The position numbers and the translations under genes were made by a program. Positions 61,342-64,000 of a DNA stretch of 64,000 bases are shown one piece after another (the first letter of the stretch is position 1; every line of letters starts with the position of its first letter). The DNA comes from Massiliimalia timonensis (GTDB lineage Bacteria > Bacillota > Clostridia > Oscillospirales > Ruminococcaceae). The notes under the pieces are model-generated. The model had not been told where the DNA came from. It did no database searches and saw only the letters and a list, made by a program, of their open reading frames with translations. The DNA lies in the NCBI RefSeq assembly GCF_900186585.1, contig NZ_FYDD01000004.1, forward strand, positions 496,001 through 560,000, in the 5' to 3' direction.

Positions 61342-61417
61342 ACGGTACGTCGGTTTTTTTATTGTTCATTTCTTATATAGTACATGACAAATATCAGATT
61401 TTGGGGGAATGTTACAT

Positions 61418-63166
61418 ATGATTAAAATTCTTGCTCGCAGTATTCGCGAGTACAAAAAGCCAGCGATCTTGACGCCTATTTTGGTTATCGTTGAAGTAAT
61501 TCTGGAGTGCATCATCCCGTTTATTATTGCAAATCTGGTCAATCAGATGCAGGCCGGCTGCAGCATGGATGTTATCGTCCGCTATGGCATTCAGCTGGTG
61601 GTCATGGCAGTACTGTCGCTTGTTTTCGGTGTTGCGGCTGGTAACACCTGCGCTACCGCCTCTACGGGCTTTGCGCGTAATCTGCGCCAGGATATGTTCT
61701 ATCGCATTCAGGATTATTCCTTTGAGAACATCGATAAATTTTCGGTGTCCAGTTTGGTGACCCGAATGACCACTGACATTGTAAACGTACAGATGTCGTT
61801 TATGATGATCATCCGTGTCGCTATCCGCGGGCCTTTGATGATGATTTTTTCCTTTATTATGGGTTTTGCCATGGGCGGACGGCTGGCCATGATCTTTCTG
61901 GTCACGATCCCGCTGCTGGGGATTGGACTGGCCTTGGTCATCCGCAAAGCTACGCCCATTTTCCGCCGGGTATTCCGCAAATATGATGCGCTGAATGATT
62001 CCGTGCAGGAAAATGTACAGGCTATGCGAGTCGTCAAAAGCTATGTGCGGGAGGACTTTGAGAAAAAGAAATTTACCACCGCGGCGGAAGATGTTTGCAA
62101 AGACTTTACCCGCGCAGAACGGATCATGGCGCTGAACAACCCTATGATGCAGTTCTGCGTATATGCAGGTATGGTGTTTGTCCTTTCATTTGGCTCCTAT
62201 GCTGTCATCAGCAGCCAGGGTACAGAAATCGCTGTAGGGCAGATGTCCGCGATCCTAACCTACAGTTTCCAGATCTTGATGAGCTTAATGATGCTGTCTA
62301 TGGTTTTTGTAATGATCACCATGTCTATGGAATCGGCCGAGCGTATCGTGGAAGTGCTGAAGGAGCAAAGCTCCCTGACCAGCCCGGAGGACGCACTTAC
62401 TGAAGTGAAAGACGGCTCCATTGATTTTGACAATGTGAGCTTTAAATACTCTAAAAAGGCTGAACGTATGGCGTTGTCGGATGTGGACCTTCACATAAAA
62501 TCCGGAGAGCTGATCGGTATTCTGGGCGGTACGGGTTCCTCTAAGTCCACGCTGGTGCAGCTGATCCCCCGCCTGTATGACGTCACAGAGGGCTGTGTCA
62601 AGGTAGGCGGCAGGGATGTGCGGCAATACGATTTAGATGCCCTGCGCAACGATGTTGCCGTGGTGCTGCAAAAGAACGTATTGTTTTCCGGTACCATTAA
62701 AGATAATCTGCGCTGGGGAAACCCTGACGCTACCGATGAAGAGATGCTGGAAGCCTGTAGGCTGGCGCAGGCCGATGAGTTCATCCAGCAGTTTCCCAAC
62801 AAGTATGACACATGGATCGAGCAGGGCGGCTCCAATGTTTCCGGCGGCCAGAAGCAACGGCTATGTATTGCGCGTGCATTGCTGAAAAAGCCCAAGGTGC
62901 TGATTTTGGATGATTCCACCAGCGCCGTGGATACCCGCACCGACGCGCTAATCCGCCAAGGTTTCCGTGAATTTATTCCGGAGACCACTAAAATCATCAT
63001 CGCGCAGCGTGTCGCCTCCGTACAGGACGCCGACCGCATCATCGTGATGGACGGCGGGCGCATCAGCGCCATTGGCAGCCACGACGAACTGATGAAGACC
63101 AGTGAAATCTACCGTGAGGTGTATACTTCTCAGAACAAGGCAGGTGATCAAGATGGCGAAGAATAA
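61418..63166 (+). CDS. Heterodimeric ABC exporter subunit 1
   Basis: A 582-residue half-transporter with an N-terminal six-helix domain and a C-terminal ATPase. Walker A is GILGGTGSSKSTLVQL, the signature NVSGGQKQRLCIARAL, and Walker B LILDDSTSAVDTRTD. The residue after Walker B is Asp rather than the catalytic Glu, which is typical of the degenerate site in heterodimeric exporters such as BmrC/BmrD. ATG at 61418 is preferred; an ATG at 61409 lies too close to the GGGGG site. The partner gene overlaps its end. Confidence 0.88.
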   Translation: MIKILARSIREYKKPAILTPILVIVEVILECIIPFIIANLVNQMQAGCSMDVIVRYGIQLVVMAVLSLVFGVAAGNTCATASTGFARNLRQDMFYRIQDYSFENIDKFSVSSLVTRMTTDIVNVQMSFMMIIRVAIRGPLMMIFSFIMGFAMGGRLAMIFLVTIPLLGIGLALVIRKATPIFRRVFRKYDALNDSVQENVQAMRVVKSYVREDFEKKKFTTAAEDVCKDFTRAERIMALNNPMMQFCVYAGMVFVLSFGSYAVISSQGTEIAVGQMSAILTYSFQILMSLMMLSMVFVMITMSMESAERIVEVLKEQSSLTSPEDALTEVKDGSIDFDNVSFKYSKKAERMALSDVDLHIKSGELIGILGGTGSSKSTLVQLIPRLYDVTEGCVKVGGRDVRQYDLDALRNDVAVVLQKNVLFSGTIKDNLRWGNPDATDEEMLEACRLAQADEFIQQFPNKYDTWIEQGGSNVSGGQKQRLCIARALLKKPKVLILDDSTSAVDTRTDALIRQGFREFIPETTKIIIAQRVASVQDADRIIVMDGGRISAIGSHDELMKTSEIYREVYTSQNKAGDQDGEE

Positions 63167-64000
63167 GAGCAAAGAGGCTTCGGCCGTCCCTTCCACTACC
63201 GCTCGGGGCCAGCGGGCGCCGAAAGGCGTACTGCGACGGTTGCTGCGCACTCTGTTTGAATTTTATCCAGTACTGCTGCCCATTACGCTGGTGTGTATCC
63301 TCATCAATGCCATCGTTAGTTCTATTCCTTCGATATTTATGCAGAACATTATTGCCATTGTTGATGATTCCTATAAAAGCGGCGACTGGAATGCTGTTGC
63401 AGGGCGTATTGTTACATATGTGCTTATCTTGCTTGTGATGTATGTCATCAGTCTTGCCGCAGGTGCGTTCTATACACAGATGATGGCGATTATCACTCAG
63501 GGATCCTTGAAAAAAATGCGTGAAAAAATGTTTAGCCGCATGCAGGACCTGCCAGTCAAATACTTTGATACGAATGGCCATGGTGACATTATGAGCTATT
63601 ATACCAACGACGTGGATACTCTGCGCCAGCTCATCAGCCAGAGCCTGCCGCAGATCCTGATTGCCGGCGTTACGCTGCTGACTGTATTCGGAATTATGAT
63701 GTACTACAGCATGATCCTGGGCTTGATTGTAGTAGTCGGGGTTATATGCATGGTATTCGCGGCACGGGCTATTACCAACCGTTCTTCTAAATATTTCCTG
63801 CGCCAGCAGATCACCATTGCTAAGGCCGAGGCCTTTATGGAAGAGATGATGACAGGTCAAAAGGTCATCAAGGTCTTCTGCCATGAAGAGGGAGCCAAAG
63901 CCGATTTTGATAAGGTAAATGGGGAAATCTTCTTTAACGCCCGCAATGGGAACCGTTTCGCCAACATTTTGATGCCCTTGATGGGCAACATTGGCAATGT
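63153..64000 (+). CDS. Heterodimeric ABC exporter subunit 2 (cut by window end)
   Basis: The first 282 residues of a second half-transporter are visible, starting MAKNKSKEASAVPSTT. The N-terminal extension is basic and Ser/Thr-rich; membrane helices follow (FEFYPVLLPITLVCILINAI and later), with the coupling region FDTNGHGDIMSYYTNDVDTL. The ATPase domain is beyond the window. Its ATG overlaps the end of subunit 1 by 14 bases, showing coupled translation. Confidence 0.85.
   Translation, partial: MAKNKSKEASAVPSTTARGQRAPKGVLRRLLRTLFEFYPVLLPITLVCILINAIVSSIPSIFMQNIIAIVDDSYKSGDWNAVAGRIVTYVLILLVMYVISLAAGAFYTQMMAIITQGSLKKMREKMFSRMQDLPVKYFDTNGHGDIMSYYTNDVDTLRQLISQSLPQILIAGVTLLTVFGIMMYYSMILGLIVVVGVICMVFAARAITNRSSKYFLRQQITIAKAEAFMEEMMTGQKVIKVFCHEEGAKADFDKVNGEIFFNARNGNRFANILMPLMGNIGN

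Noticed and set aside
63063-63884. A 273-codon minus-strand open frame at the right end
   Set aside because: It lies opposite the two overlapping ABC exporter genes, is His/Gln-rich as antisense frames often are, and has no family match.

Overview
The window is a chromosomal segment of a spore-forming Firmicute, most likely a gut-type member of the Clostridia (Ruminococcaceae/Oscillospiraceae-like). The evidence is the complete SpoIIAA-SpoIIAB-SigmaF operon, an uninterrupted sigma-K gene, strong AGGAGG ribosome binding sites, a T-box upstream of valS, YtrA-type and LacI-type regulators and a LtaS-like enzyme. The genus cannot be read from the sequence. No transposase, phage gene or CRISPR array was seen.

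Layout. 0-6 kb: a leftward nagB-xylB-beta-mannosidase group with a Gfo/Idh oxidoreductase upstream. 6.3-8 kb: an IlvD/Edd dehydratase with an unusual cluster motif. 8.1-17.8 kb: housekeeping and small genes (BirA without a DNA-binding domain, YfcE phosphodiesterase, three uncharacterised small proteins, an LCP-like protein, GNAT, Nudix, CNNM/CorC, MFS, zinc phospholipase C-like, pentapeptide repeat, cupin, DUF896). 17.9-22.2 kb: two GH31 glycosidases in tandem. 22.3-25.5 kb: a zinc-ribbon membrane-anchored protein and sigK. 25.5-34.8 kb: a sugar-utilisation locus with two LacI regulators, RbsD, ribokinase, a TIM-barrel isomerase/epimerase, an MDR dehydrogenase and a CUT1 ABC transporter without its ATPase. 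35-38.2 kb: UDP-galactopyranose mutase, a GT2 glycosyltransferase and a bifunctional BirA. 38.3-42 kb: an NSS transporter with a 37-residue MetS-like small subunit, a membrane protein and glycerate kinase. 42-43.5 kb: the spoIIA operon. 43.5-53.2 kb: leftward folC, valS with T-box, a DUF6483 protein, rqcH, a Nif3-like gene, trmK, an MFS gene and a DUF1858 gene. 53.3-60.6 kb: rnpB, a LtaS-like enzyme, a YtrA-type regulator with its ABC transporter, a lipoprotein, rsmE, a small acidic membrane protein and tRNA-fMet. 60.9-64 kb: a MarR regulator and a two-gene ABC exporter, the second gene cut by the window end.

How it works together. Glycoside breakdown and sugar catabolism dominate the left half. 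The most informative regulatory signal is a pair of promoters about 3.4 kb apart, one driving lacI-rbsD-isomerase leftwards and one driving the ABC transporter rightwards. They share the same -35 and -10 boxes, spacer length and two operator motifs at nearly the same spacing, which ties the 9-kb locus into one regulon of unknown substrate. Other regulatory signals are a perfect 14-bp inverted repeat on the promoter of the YtrA operon, WalR/PhoP-like direct repeats at the LtaS-like gene, helically phased TTGTAA repeats upstream of a lipoprotein gene, and a palindrome at the start of the tRNA-fMet transcript.

All calls come from reading the sequence and from knowledge of the protein families. 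No database search or folding program was run.
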